Of a DNA stretch of 64,000 nucleotides, positions 21,745 through 33,861 are shown in pieces; within the stretch, counting starts at the first letter, position 1; the number at the start of each line of letters is the position of its first letter. The position numbers and the translations under genes are program-made. The DNA comes from Psilocybe azurescens (Eukaryota; Basidiomycota; Agaricomycetes; Agaricales; Agrocybaceae). The notes beneath the pieces were generated by a model, which worked only from the letters and a program-made list of their open reading frames with translations, was not told where the DNA came from and made no database searches. The stretch covers positions 1 to 64,000 of the forward strand of contig JAJIRX010000152.1 of NCBI GenBank assembly GCA_023853785.1. Reading direction: 5' to 3'.

Positions 21745-23818
21745 TTAACTGTTACGCTTTCGGAACATGATCTTGGCCTGCATATTCGGGAACGATTGCT
21801 GCTCTAGAAACACTTTCTGAGGATATTCGTGATCCTTCTCGAGTTTGATATCGTAATTCGTAACGATATGTGCCACCATCGTTTTCAGCTCGGTGACCGC
21901 AAAGAACCGACCAGGGCTGTTATTTAAAAGTATCTTTAGGGCTGCTGTGTAGGTATCACAGTATGTATGCTCACCAAGCAGATCGTCCATGTCCAAAGGC
22001 ATGGTACTCCAGCGTCGGGGTAGCAAGCATTGGACGGGTAATGCCAGAACTTGGATCCCTAACAAAGCGGAAACCATCGAAAACCCCGGCGTCGGGGTAG
22101 AGATTGTCGTCATTATGCCGCGAATAGATGTTGACCGTAGTTGTGGTGTTCTTCGGGAGGACGGTACCGTCTGAGAATACGAAATCCTTCAGGGTGACTC
22201 TGCTCATGGCAACTGTGTAGCGTCAGAGAATGCGGAGACGATGGACGATGATAAGGCTTACACCGGTTCATAAAGTGGAGCCGATGCGATTCACGCAGAT
22301 AACTGTCCAGCTTATACATCTTGGCCAGCGACGCCTTAGACCACCCATCTGATTCCACCACACGCTCTACTTCTTCCCTGATTTCCTTGACGTCCTCCGA
22401 ATTCAAGGACAGCTCGTATAGTGCAGCTGTAATAGTCTAAAATCAACGCTGCAAGTCAGAGGCGCAATACAGAGATCCATGTCGAATTTAGAGTATACCG
22501 CAGTTGAAGTGTGAATGGCGCCAAAGATGGTGAAGAGGACCCTCGTGCTCATGTCCTCGGCGGTTATTGCTGTGCCAGATGCTTGAGCACCATCCATAAG
22601 CCAAGAGACCAAATCATTCTGGACACGAATACCATGTGAGCAAAGATATAAATCCGACTAGGCAAGAACAGAGATTCATGAGACGTACTGGCCTACCCGA
22701 CCATTCTGTACCGTGAAATTGATCCTGTTTGAGCCTCTCATTGATAATAGGCCGAAGATACTCTTCCATCTTCGTTCTCAAGCTATGAATATTAGTGAAA
22801 ATACTTGCCCCAAGGCTATTCAGATGCGTAAGATATTCAGATGCGTCGTCGGATAAAGGGAAACAAAAAACGCACGGCCTGAGGATGACTGGAAAAACTC
22901 TCAGGAGCCTTCCTTTGAAAATTTCCAACGTAGCTCGGTCGCAGATATCCAGAAAATTAGGATCATTGCCTATTTAAACGGAAGTCTCCATATAAGACCA
23001 AGTGGCGAACGGATGATGACAACTCACATAGCGGTTGCCCAAAGAAATATCGAGCAGACACCCTGTTTATAATGCCAACTTGGAGTTCATATGCTGGGAT
23101 GGCGGTCCAGTCTTCGGAAGAAAGCAAACAGAGGCTTAAATGAAAGTGTGAAAGTCAGGTCTTTCTGCGGCTCACCGTTCCCAGTTAACTTTATGGCGTC
23201 CGAATAAGCACGGGAAACCTCATCGTGAATCTCTTGAAAGCGCGCCCCAATGTTCCTCGTCACGGCCATTCTGATGACGTCGATGTGATACGGATTACTC
23301 AAGAGCTGCTTTCCTAACGTATGGTCAAGCTGCAAGTACTGCATGGTTCAAACATAGTAAATCACTGGACGTTCAGGAATAGATCTTGCATTATGACATA
23401 CCTCAGCGACAGTGGTCATGCCGTGCATTTGCTCATCGTTTGACCGACGAATATCATCAATCTGCTGCGTTCCATTAACCACCACAAGCCAGCCATCAAA
23501 TGTGGAGATTTTGAACATAGAGTTGGGGTACTGGATAAAGTTGTGAGTTCGTTGAGCTTCCTTTCCGAAGGCCGAGGGCGTACTCGTCTATATCCCTCTT
23601 CGGCGATCTTGCCACATCCAATGATGTAATTGATAGAGGAGATGAATGACAGTAGAGGGTTCGAAAATCCTACAGTAGGGATGTGGTCTAGCTGATTCAA
23701 ACGGATGAGAAAATTTGAAAGAGAAGACGAGGATGAGACGTACCTTGCGATTGCGGACCAGGAAACACCACGCGACAAGGAGGGCTGCCCCAGCTAACAG
23801 GCTGCTGTACTCAATCAT
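21745..23818 (-). CDS. Cytochrome P450 monooxygenase
   Basis: Membrane-anchored haem oxygenase. ATG 23818, N-terminal anchor MIEYSSLLAGAALLVAWCFL. Then LDHIPTVGFSNPLLSF, EEGYRR, a 51-nt intron, KISTFDGWLVVVNG, DHTLGKQLLSNPYH, VGIINRVSARYFFGQPLCE, ATLEIFKGRLLRVFPVILRP, ISWLMDGAQAS and the I-helix region MSTRVLFTIFGAIHTS. The ExxR-region word YLRESHRLH and the PERF-region word FDGFRF follow. The haem loop FGHGRSA-C-PGRFFAVTE has its cysteine codon split by an intron (21963-22012). TAA at 21745. About twelve exons and no frame breaks seen. The overall type is that of fungal P450s annotated as ent-kaurene oxidase or GA14 synthase-like. It is a candidate tailoring oxidase for the peptide (compare UstC), unproven. 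Confidence 0.9.
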
Positions 23819-24345
23819 GGACTTCCGATGTGCTTGCAGTCAACCGGTCAGAGCCAGCGGCCACCGAAGCCACGACGATTGGATAATGTAAGCTTCGATG
23901 ATGCTAAGCAGTAACGTTAAGTGAGGTCTGACAGGTAAATTAGTACAAGAATAGCTTGTCCCACGCCATTTACAGGAGTTGCGAGTCAATTTATCATTTG
24001 TTCAAAATATTTCTCCAAGCGATTAGACGTTTGTATACAAGACAGGATAATCAGTCGCTTGTAGCCCGCCTAAATAGCTACTGTCCTCCGAGTGAGTATC
24101 CACGCAAATGAGATGGGAGATGACCCCAAGTCTCACCCAATAACGAACCTGAACATGTATCCTGTCCACCGCCGCCTTGACAGCTTTATCATCCAATTGA
24201 GATGTTGATGACGAGTGATAACGAACGCTATACAGTGAGGAAGAAACTATCCAGAGGATCCATTCCTTCTATGGGTTGTCGAGGTTTATTTTAAGAGTAT
24301 GTCAGTTAAACAGGTTTGCAACCAATTTCTGCGATGCAGTAGTGA
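23819..24345. other. Intergenic region, no gene recognised
   Basis: Promoter side of the P450. No reading frame above 60 residues on either strand and no obvious repeat. It ends at the target duplication of the TIR element. Confidence 0.4.
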
Positions 24346-24351
24346 CAAAAA

Positions 24352-26607
24352 TATGGAAAGCCGGACTGTCAAGCCTCCAAATAGCTTGACAAACACTTTG
24401 TTGCCGTGATTGCCGAGGTTCGTCGGCATTCATAGTATGTCAAAACCTCGGAGACCCCTCTGGATGTTTTGTCCGGTAGGACATTTGTCATAATATTTCT
24501 GTCTGCTGCTCATGTACAGCACCCTCGAGTATAATATAAAATATACTTTGAACACAAGGAAATTTGGTTAATATGTTCCTGTGTTACCTACCACTTATCT
24601 ACCTCTCCAGAATTGTCAAATTCCTCATCATTGACATTTGGTGCTCTCTTTATCCTGGATATAATAGAAAAACTGGTTATTCCATAAAATCATGCAAGTA
24701 ATTAAAAGGACTTGCCTAGTCCAAGTCCATTATTGACACCACCTATATAATAAGCAACATCTGTGGCTGGGTTTTCAAGTCCTCCAAGCAGTGTGCAAAA
24801 ATAATGCATGAGGTTCATTGTCATGTTTTTCAACAATGGCTAAATATTTTTTACAATTAAATTGCAGTGTGTAGATATAGTTTGGACACATCTTTGTACA
24901 ATATTTTGAGATCATATCTTAAGAATTGAGTACAGGAGATAAGAAATACCAAAGTTTGGGATGATCAAATACTAGAAGTAGCAGTTCAGTTGACATGAAA
25001 TATTACTAGGGTACAGTCTGGCATAATTAGACCACACATCAACTTGAACCTTGAAAATCTCCAGTTTTTCACAAGATATGGGCTGTGTAAAGAGTAGATT
25101 TCAGGTTTTTTCTGCAGTTTCCCATAGAAAGATGGGCAAAGGAGACATTTCAATGAGCTGTATGTGCTGAACAGCTGAAGATGTTTTTAAGATTCAAATT
25201 ATGGTGTAGTCTAATTATGCCAGACTATGTCCTGGTAATATTTTACGTCAACTGAACTGCTACTTCTAGTCTTTGATCACTCCAAACTTTGATATTTCTT
25301 ATTCTTCATGCCCAATTCTTAAGATAGGATCTCAACATATTGTATAAAAATGTATCCAAATCATATATACACATTAAAATTTGAATCATAAAAATATCCA
25401 GCTGTTGTTGAATAAATGCAACAACAAACTCTATATGTTATTTTTGTATGTTACTGTACATATATTGGTTTGAGCTTCTGATAATGCCAGGTATATTTTA
25501 CATTCCTCAATGAAATCCAGTGCATCGTCCAGCTGCTCAAAGTGTGTCAGAAGCTTTTGATAGATCTCCTAGATATTTTCTGTGTTTAAAACAGGGCTGC
25601 CCATGCATTCAGTCTGAATGGGGAAACTTAAAGATATATTATTTGGAGAAGAAAACATCAACACCACATTCAAAGCCTTTATCATTTAACATCAATACAG
25701 TCACTATTGCAAATATATTACCATCTCACTGAATTTGGGCTGCAGAGTGCACTTATCCACTTTTATTGGAAGAGCAGTTCTTCCATTCATTATGTACTCA
25801 TGCTTGTTAAAAGTATGGAAATAACCTTTAATGCATTATGTTAGCACAACAAAGAGAGCTTAGGCTATCTTTTCTGATCCATGATTCCTCTCTAATGAGT
25901 CAATGTTTGTGTGAAAATATTTGCTTCTGGATGGCTCTTTATGAGGAAAAAATCCAGCAATCTCATGATATTGTAAAAATCTAACCTCTCTAGAAGTCAC
26001 CCAATCCATTTACTTCCTTTGGGAACATAAAGAACATAATGAGGGCATTCTAGGAATATTTTTTTGAGTTTTTAATCATAGCCGTTGAAGAGATATGAGC
26101 TATGCAAAGTGGAAAAAATCATGTGAATTCACTCTAATGGGCCTAAAAATGCCAACTTGCATCATCCATATCTTTGCAACTACTGAACATTGCAATAACA
26201 AATTTTGTGAGTGCGCTCTAGTTACAGTCTAATTTATCTCCCCAAAAATCTAAGTTAAAGAACAACTCTAAAAAAGTTGAAATTCCAGACAGCTGGTAAA
26301 CTATGCATTTCTCTCGCTGGGATACATATTAAATTGAGGGACTTTGGGGATGGATTTATTGACCAATGTACTTTAAATCTTCTATACAGACTTTGGGCTG
26401 AATCCCTTGTTTTGCACAGTTTTAGTGTGTTTCCATACTTTTGACAGGCATGAGTACTTTAAAGTGAACAACAGAACACTTACATAGACGAGATTTTCGG
26501 GGTCCTGACAACCTTAAAATGATCAATCCGTGCAAGCCTGCTTCGGCATTGATGGCCGCACGATATTTGGCAACCTCTTTGGAAGCTTGACAGTCCGGCT
26601 TTCCATA
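24352..26607. mobile_element. Non-autonomous TIR DNA element, 2256 bp
   Basis: The ends are inverted copies: TATGGAAAGCCGGACTGTCA at 24352 and its complement ending at 26607, extending imperfectly to about 30 bp. CAAAAA directly flanks both sides (24346-24351 and 26608-26613) as a probable 6-bp target duplication. The interior is AT-rich and has no frame above 70 residues, so no transposase is encoded. A second inverted repeat lies inside (see separate entry). The superfamily cannot be named from ends alone. Confidence 0.75.
24856..25388. repeat. Internal inverted repeat inside the TIR element
   Basis: The arm 24856-25036 is repeated in inverted orientation at 25204-25388 with scattered mismatches. 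Shared words include TAGAAGTAGCAGTTCAGTTG and AGTCTGGCATAATTAGAC. The loop is about 167 bp. It may be a nested element or a fold-back end of a related transposon. Confidence 0.65.
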
Positions 26608-26613
26608 CAAAAA

Positions 26614-27077
26614 GGGGTGTTAGATGAAGGGGTTTAGCGTGAGTACACCGATTGTTCTTCCGTAGGGCACATCACATATATTGAAGTCTGTCTAGGAGAG
26701 ACTACCCACAAACCCCATTATTTCTTTTCTTGAAGCAAATTGCCGATGCTTATATAAGCTTATGTTCGACAAGAGCACTTGCCGCTGCATTCCCTCAGCT
26801 TCCTCTTTTGTACTACACTCACGCCATGTTGCTGTATATGTTTCACCACTTTCGCTTTATAATTCTACGTGTGAAGGTGTGCATCGGCGAGTGATCCTCG
26901 ATTTGCAGCATCTACTTATTCTAGCAAGCATGACAACCAGTTGTTCTTTTTTGGACTTGGTCTCACCGACACCCACTGTACACGAGCTGAGGCCGTCCTC
27001 TATAAAGACTGAAGTGCCCACTGGCAGCCATTTACTTTATTCTTTCAAACGATACAGGTTCACTCAACTAGGCGACT
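26614..27077. other. Intergenic region upstream of F-box gene A
   Basis: A frame from 26762 overlaps the start of the F-box gene but shows no family features. The part from 26700 holds several ATGs and probably contains the 5' leader and perhaps a first exon of the gene that follows. Confidence 0.3.
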
Positions 27078-28836
27078 ATGGTTTCATTTTCCCTTCCTTC
27101 CTTCAGATGCCTTCTGCCCAAGCGGGCAAAGCACCACTCTCGTGGCAAACATTCTATGCAGACCGACACTCAGAGCCCATCTCCAATAAATAAGCTGGAC
27201 GAGACACTCTTCCATCAAATTTTCACTATAAACGCTCAAATGGATGACGAAATAACTTCCCAGACCGCTGCTCGCGCGCTGGACACTCTCCGGCATTTAT
27301 CCCAAGTCAACTCTTGGTTACGAGGAATTATCATTTCTTCTCCTTCTCTATGGGGGAGCTCAATCAATTTCAACGGACTTCATTGCAGCAATGTAAAATG
27401 GAGGTGCGAGGTTCTCCGAAGGACCAGAGGTGCGAGCTTAGACATTTACGGCGAGGCCTTATCTCTATCCTGCTTCGGCTTCGAGGACCCCGACCCCGAA
27501 GACGATGTTTTCTCATTTCTCGCAAGCAATTGGACGAGGATCCGCAGCTTACACCTCAGCATTGTATGCTGCCCACGCTTATTCTCCAGGCTTCTTCGCA
27601 ATCAGAGCCTGCTAGCCATATTCCGCGTGCCTTCTACACGCATGCAATCCTTCGTGCTCTCAGTCCACGCGTCGGAGGCCGATGCTATGTTTTGGAAATA
27701 TCGAGAGAGCTTGCCAAATGCTCTAGCGACTACATACCCGATTGATTCGCTAACTATGGAAAGGCGTAGCCTGGAGAAGCCGTATGGGTTCCCCATCATC
27801 TTCAGCCCTATGGAATTTCAGATATTGGCGTCTAGTAATCTAGCTGTATATGCCGCTCCCAATTTTGTGCTTGACATGCGTTTCTTTTCGACATCGAGGT
27901 TGAGATCAAATCTACGCTCATTGACAATAACCACTTCAGCTCTGGTGCACGAGATACTAGATGTTCTAAAATCTACGCCGCTGCTAGAGAGTCTTCACAT
28001 TTATAATCTCGCTCAACTTCACGACAGCCACGAAGAGATACAGCGATCTCCGAGAAAGCAGAAGATTGATCTCCATCATTTGACCTCAATCTATTTCCCC
28101 ACGTCATCGAGATCTCTGCATACACCTTCATCCTCCTGAACATCACCCCTGCCGACATGCACAATCTCATATCCAGTGCCTGCGAAACCCACTCAACATC
28201 GAACGCACCCGACACCGACGTTGTCTCCAATTTAGCGCACATCATATCCATGTACACGAAACAATCCCATCAGTGGCTATCCAGTGCAGCAGAGATGACT
28301 CTATGTATGCTCCCATTTGAGTTGGATATCCAGCTTACAGGGAATGGTCGAGCATTCGTGTTGGAAATAGGCTGTATCCGCAGGGAGGATGTCATGGTTT
28401 TGTGTTGGGCATTTAATATGCCCGTTTTTGACAGAATTGAAAAGGTCAAGTACTATATGGACGAAAGCCTCACTGCGCTGGATGTCACGAGCTACCAAAC
28501 AACACGGACGATCCATGCGATCTCCCCACAGTGAAAACACTCGCTTCTTCGCCGAGATCCTTAATATCACTCTTGAGTAGCCTTCCTGACGAATTTTATG
28601 AAGACGGCCTTGCCTTCAGAAATTTGTGGCAGATAGACATACATGAAGTGGATTGTGCTACAGCTCACGACCTCATCACCGTTCGACAGCTTCTGGAGAA
28701 GAGAATTGCTGAGAGCCTGCCTATTTTTGTGATCAATATAGCAATTGAAGAGAAGCAGAGTGTGGATTGTCCACAGTTGCTGATGTTGAAAGATATGTTG
28801 AAAGATATTCGTGGGCTGCATGTGGTTTGTGTATGA
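27078..28836 (+). CDS. F-box-like protein A (two single-base frame breaks)
   Basis: Typical mushroom F-box protein, a probable substrate adaptor of an SCF ubiquitin ligase. The N-terminal box reads INKLDETLFHQIFTINAQ, then LDTLRHLSQVNSWLRGIIIS and SPSLWGSSINFNGLH, where the usual W in SLW is present. Leucine-rich segments follow (NLRSLTITTSALVHEILDVL, STPLLESLHIYNL). The frame breaks at the C-run 28097-28100 and again at 28523-28526. Family-like coding continues each time in the frame that one extra C would give (HVIEISAYTFILLN; SLISLLSSLPDEFYEDGL), ending at 28834-28836. The start could also be the methionine before QTDTQSPSP (about 27156). Both breaks look like homopolymer errors. Confidence 0.75.
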
Positions 28837-31337
28837 GGTTCGAAAGTAGTGTGCAGGCGTTATTTCTGGGCAAGCGCTTAGTGCCGTATCCTATGCGTTC
28901 TCATTCCATCTTACTTAGTGCCATTTTTTAATTACGACCAAGTTTCAGACGACTTCATTGGATGGAGAAACGCCTAACAACCACTCAACATCGTATACAC
29001 TTCCAGAGTTAATGTGTGAAACCCGTTAGCCAACCGTCAGCTAATTAAGATTTAGAAATATATTTCTACACCTTTCCTATTTTCAATTTACGGACACTAA
29101 CTCAAAGGAGTGTGCCCTTCAAGTCAGCATTGATTAGATGAGCTCTCAGGCTTGACAGTCACTGTGATACTAGCCGCTTTATCGTCAAAGCTGAAATTGA
29201 GTTGGGGACAAATTTCAGTCGTCTTTCTCGAAGAAACATTTCTTTCATTTCAATGGCTAGGGCTAAATTCGTACGTCACATATGTATCGGACCTACGCAC
29301 ATAAGGGGTAGAAACAATTGTATTCAACTTATAATAAAACTAACCTAAGCCAGGCTAGGGCGCCGTTTATCATCAGCGACCTTCTTGAAGGCTTCAGGCC
29401 TAGACCACCATTCCATCTATCCCTTCGAAACTGACATAATACAGTGGATGGAGGCGCATCAACGGGTTTCGTTCTTACTAGTAGCAGATAAATTATATGC
29501 ATTGCTTATTTTATTGACGTAACATTTATCTTCGCTACACATGTAGCTTTTCGATATCAACGCCTCCCTGGTCCCCGTTTTCTGCTCCTCGGACATAGGG
29601 GTATTTTAGGTGTTTGTGGGTGAATTAAAGCGGTCCGGGGCCACGTTGGGTCTTATGATGCCTCAATCAAAGATAAAAGATCGGCTCACGGTGTACGATG
29701 GCGTACTCTCTGCCATTGAACAATATCCCTTCTTTCATTATATTTGAATGATAGTGCCGCGGCTTTTTCAGACATACAATTGACAGTTGATAACTTACTT
29801 GACGCTGCATGAACTGCAAATGGATTCATAAAGTATTTATCAATGAGGTAAGATCGCAAAGATAACTTATTGTGTTGAAGTGTAGTTAATTGTCTTGGTA
29901 TGTCTTCCGTGTATGAGTAGTTTGCATTGAACTCGTTTAGCTCGACTTTCACGCTCGACTTTGGCCAGATTGGCTTGGCACAGGGATGGCAAAGGTTCGC
30001 ACGAATATCGTCGGGTTTCGCCGTCGATACATGATTGGTTGAGATTTCCATTCTTCAACCAATCAGCCAGCAACCACTTTCCTTCACAACAATATTTTGC
30101 TTCTACTCAGTAGATCAAGCATCTATCGCCACGCCTCACTCTAACAGTGTAATAGAGTGTAATTACACTTGAACTCGGAGTGATTAGGGGGCGAAGATAT
30201 GTCACATAACAGGGTTCTTTTATATTCTGGATGACGACCTGGGGCTCAGGAAATGGCGAATTATGCACCACGAGTAGCCAGTGAGGTAAGCTACTGAATC
30301 TTATCAGATCCATATATCTCTCTTGAACACAACCACCATGTTCTTGATGGCGCCTTAGAACCTTAGTTCAGCTGGCATTCTTAAATGATCAACCGATGGA
30401 GAAATCATTCAACCTGGCGTGCCATCGACACGTCAGACCCTCCCTACCCCAAAGGCTATGGTCTCAGCGGGCCTACGGGCAGTTTGATAACGGAAATTGG
30501 GGGTCACGATAGATATCTATCATGTTGCACGACACATGGCTACCATCTCTGGAAATCCGTCCTGTCATAAACTGGATGAAGCATATGTGTCTCGCGGCGC
30601 CCTCATATCCTCCACCTTGCGTCCACCTTCCTTTCCCCATACCCTAACATCCCCAAGGTCGCATATGGTCGATTCTTGCGTAACGACGCCTACCTCTGCC
30701 CAGACCATGTCCAATTCGAGACCAGTTAACGGCGATATTACAGAATATCACAAAATGCAAGCTATCGCCTGTGCATCTTCCCCGATTGACCATTGAGCAG
30801 GGTGTCATACATATCTCGGACAGGTTGATGAACGCTAAGCGTTATTTGAAAACCTCTTACTGAGCTAAGCTGAACGGCAAGACGGCTACTACACCTCAAA
30901 AGTATTCTTCTCTTGTTCGCAGTCGTGCCTCATCGCTGATTATTGTATTCAGAAATAGATAGGCACGGAGGGGATTGCTCACGTGAACCTCTTCATAAAG
31001 AATCTCCCCTTGCGTTGACATTTTCTGGCATGAAAGCTTCCGGAAGCCTTCTCAACATGGAAGAAAAAGGACACAGTCAATATCCGTAGCTTGGCGGGCT
31101 AGTCAGTGGCTTCGGTGGACGGAGATGTCCGCTCCGAATTCATTGTTCTTAATCCACTCATTCGCCAGAAATCGCAACTTTGGAGAGTAGATAGGGCGTT
31201 CGCTTTCCGTGTTTCAGTGTCCCTGAAATTTGTTTGGTCCTACATCAAATAAAATCACCACCAAGTTGGAAAGCGCTCAAACCTCGTTCCTTATCTTTCA
31301 ACATCCCTTATACCAATCCCTGCATACCAACCGCATC
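28837..31337. other. Gene-poor stretch, no recognised gene
   Basis: About 2.5 kb with scattered frames of 60-121 residues (longest on the minus strand at 29686-30051) that carry no motif I recognise. There are no clear repeats or LTRs. The last part has a CT-rich tract before the ATG of the next F-box gene. Confidence 0.4.
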
Positions 31338-32270
31338 ATGCTCTCTGCGCTCCTCTTTCTCCCTCCCGAGCTTCTGAACATAATAGCAGAAGCGGTACGT
31401 CAACATGACCCATGATAGAACGAAAACTGAATCTTATTCCTCCAGTTGGACGCAGCAGATGTTAAACGACTGCGTCTCTCGTGCAAACAACTGGGTGCTT
31501 CGCTCGAAGCCATGGTTCTTCACACCATTTCGTTCAATATCAACGCTCGCAATGTCTGCTCGGAGTCTGGAATCCCCAAGCTTCAATACCTCGCGACCAA
31601 AGATACTCTGGCCCTTCCCGAATGGCCAAGCACCTCATTATTGACTGCCTCGCGCCAGAGTACGATCCTAATTTCGAAGCAGAAAGCTACATCAACGGGG
31701 AGTGGGTGGCCAATGTGCCCCTTAAGGACCAGCCTCAAGGCGTCGTTGCCCGAAAACAGATGAAGCTATATCTCTTCTACGCCCTCAAGTCACTGAAGAA
31801 AATTCGTTCTGTTAGGTTTGTTCGTGTTAACCTCCATTCGATTATCCTTCTGATGTGGAGACCTTTGTAGCTGGAAAATCAACCAATATGATGAAGAATG
31901 GGTCCAGCGTGCGGTGATGAACGCCCTTGAATCTCTCCAGAGTCTCCGGTCCGTCCGGATCGAATTAGACTGGGCTAGAATTCCTCTTCCTTTGCATCGC
32001 TTACGAAATATCCATGATATCACCATCATCGACTCTAAACCATCCACAGACTCGGGAAACGCTTATGAGATATACCAAAACTTGGGAAAGATGATATCTC
32101 GCTCTCTGCGGTTAATTGGTATCGACATCCAGCGAGGCGATTACGATTCTGCCCATGCCGACATTAGCGCCAGCCTTCACCAGCTCTTCTGGTGCTATCC
32201 CACTTCTCGGGTACCTCTTCGACTCAATCGCCTCGTAATGAGCCGGATGTTCGTCAAACTAGACCGACTT

Positions 32271-32633
32271 TGTTGAAACTATGTGACAGCACGTGACATG
32301 CACGTGAACGTTAGCGTTACACAGTGCACATGACTGAAAGGTTGCACGTGAATATGGCGTAATTATGGCGTGCTTTATAGCACATGATATGCACATGATA
32401 TATGTTTCCTAATATATATGCAGTATGTAAATATGCACAAACTATGTAGAAACGTATATAAGTAGCTGTAGTTCTACTCCTAATAAATAACGAAGTTCCT
32501 CACTTCAGTACAGCGCTCACTACGCACTTAAGTACATACATACAAGCTTACAGGTCAGTAGTATATGGGTTCGAGTAGGTAACCATACCACTACGTACAT
32601 AGCCTCGATAGTAGTTACTATATTATTGCAACA
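32271..32633 (+). repeat. 5' LTR of the copia element
   Basis: Starts TGTTG and ends CAACA. It contains the TATATAAGTAG promoter-like word near 32453 and AATAAATAACG about 30 bp after it. Confidence 0.93.
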
Positions 32634-32646
32634 GGTTATGGGCCCC
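32634..32646 (+). other. Primer binding site of the copia element
   Basis: GGTTATGGGCCCC directly follows the 5' LTR. This resembles the initiator-tRNA-Met primer sites used by many fungal copia elements. Confidence 0.55.
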
Positions 32647-33081
32647 GAGGACGTTCCTGGCGTTGAGCTTAGGCTCCACCAGTGGATTACCCTCAACGCT
32701 CGTAACTCTGGCCTGTACAGCTAGAGCCCAGCTTCGCTGCTTCAGTGTTGAGCCTAGCTCCCTGTCGCATGCTTGAAGCTATGCTCGCTGGTCAGCTTGA
32801 GCCATAGCTCGCTGTGTAAACTAGTCTCCACAATGTCGAGTAACAATGAATAGAGCTTTGCCTCTTCGTTGATCTCCATTTGAGTTGAGCAACATCCTCT
32901 GCAGAGCGCTCTAGTCAAGCGTATTTTTGCTGCATGATGAACAAATCGCTTTGCTCGACATGAACGATTGTTAGCTCAACGTTCTAGACGACTAGTGCAG
33001 GTCTTTAGTTAGAAGCTTGATTTCATATCGCTCACTATACCTCAGACCATGATCGCTAACGTCTATTGTTTACAGATAACA

Positions 33082-33861
33082 ATGTCGACCTCCAAGCAAA
33101 CCATCTCCCTCGATGTCAGCAAATACCCAAAGTTTTCTGGCACTCGTCTCCGAGAATGGAAAGACAAGATGGAATCTGCTATCGAGATTGGTAACATTAG
33201 GAACGTGCTTGAAGGAAGGCTGGTCGCTCCAACCGGTCCAGCTCCTACCGCACCAACCATGTTTGCCCCTGACGCCCGATGCTGCCGCAATCGCCGGTAC
33301 CAGGCACTCTACCAAGTCTATCAGCATGAATCCGATCAGTTCTCAAAGGCACAAAAGGAGTATACCGAAGCCAACTCCCGGGCTAAGGGTATTCTTTCAG
33401 TTACCTTGTGGGACGATATCTACAAACAAGTTTTCAGCATGACTGCTAAGGAAGCTTGGGATTGGTTAACCGCTAACTACGGTACCCAACAATTCGTTGA
33501 GACTCTTGACACTTTCAAGAAGCTCCGAGATTACAAGATCGATCTATCCGATCCCAATCCACAAATCGCCCACTTCCGAACCGAATACAAACGTCTTCCA
33601 CTCGAACCAGCTCCTGGCACAGCACCCGGTTCTCCCGACACCGTCCGCATCATTTCCGAATCACTCGCTTGTCTCATTTTACTCGCCGCACTTCCTCTTA
33701 CGAACGACCCTACGCACGAATCCGTCTATCAACGTATGATCGAGTCGTACAAGGAGTCGCACACCGTGACTTCTACCATGACTCTCGACACGTTGCAGGA
33801 GACTATTAGAGTCACCTGGGCATCTCGATTTGGTCACCTTCCTGAGCGCCGAAAAGCCTAA
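33082..33861 (+). CDS. gag: Copia Gag
   Basis: The ATG at 33082 opens MSTSKQTISLDVSKYPKFSG, a normal copia Gag start, followed by LREWKDKMESAI, AKGILSVTLWDDIYKQVF and AKEAWDWLTANYGTQQ, matching the UBN2/Gag-polypeptide region. The frame stops at 33859-33861. Lys-rich sequence in the next frame (33870-34080) is the natural continuation towards the nucleic-acid-binding end. No intact CCHC knuckle was seen in the part in frame. Confidence 0.85.
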   Translation: MSTSKQTISLDVSKYPKFSGTRLREWKDKMESAIEIGNIRNVLEGRLVAPTGPAPTAPTMFAPDARCCRNRRYQALYQVYQHESDQFSKAQKEYTEANSRAKGILSVTLWDDIYKQVFSMTAKEAWDWLTANYGTQQFVETLDTFKKLRDYKIDLSDPNPQIAHFRTEYKRLPLEPAPGTAPGSPDTVRIISESLACLILLAALPLTNDPTHESVYQRMIESYKESHTVTSTMTLDTLQETIRVTWASRFGHLPERRKA

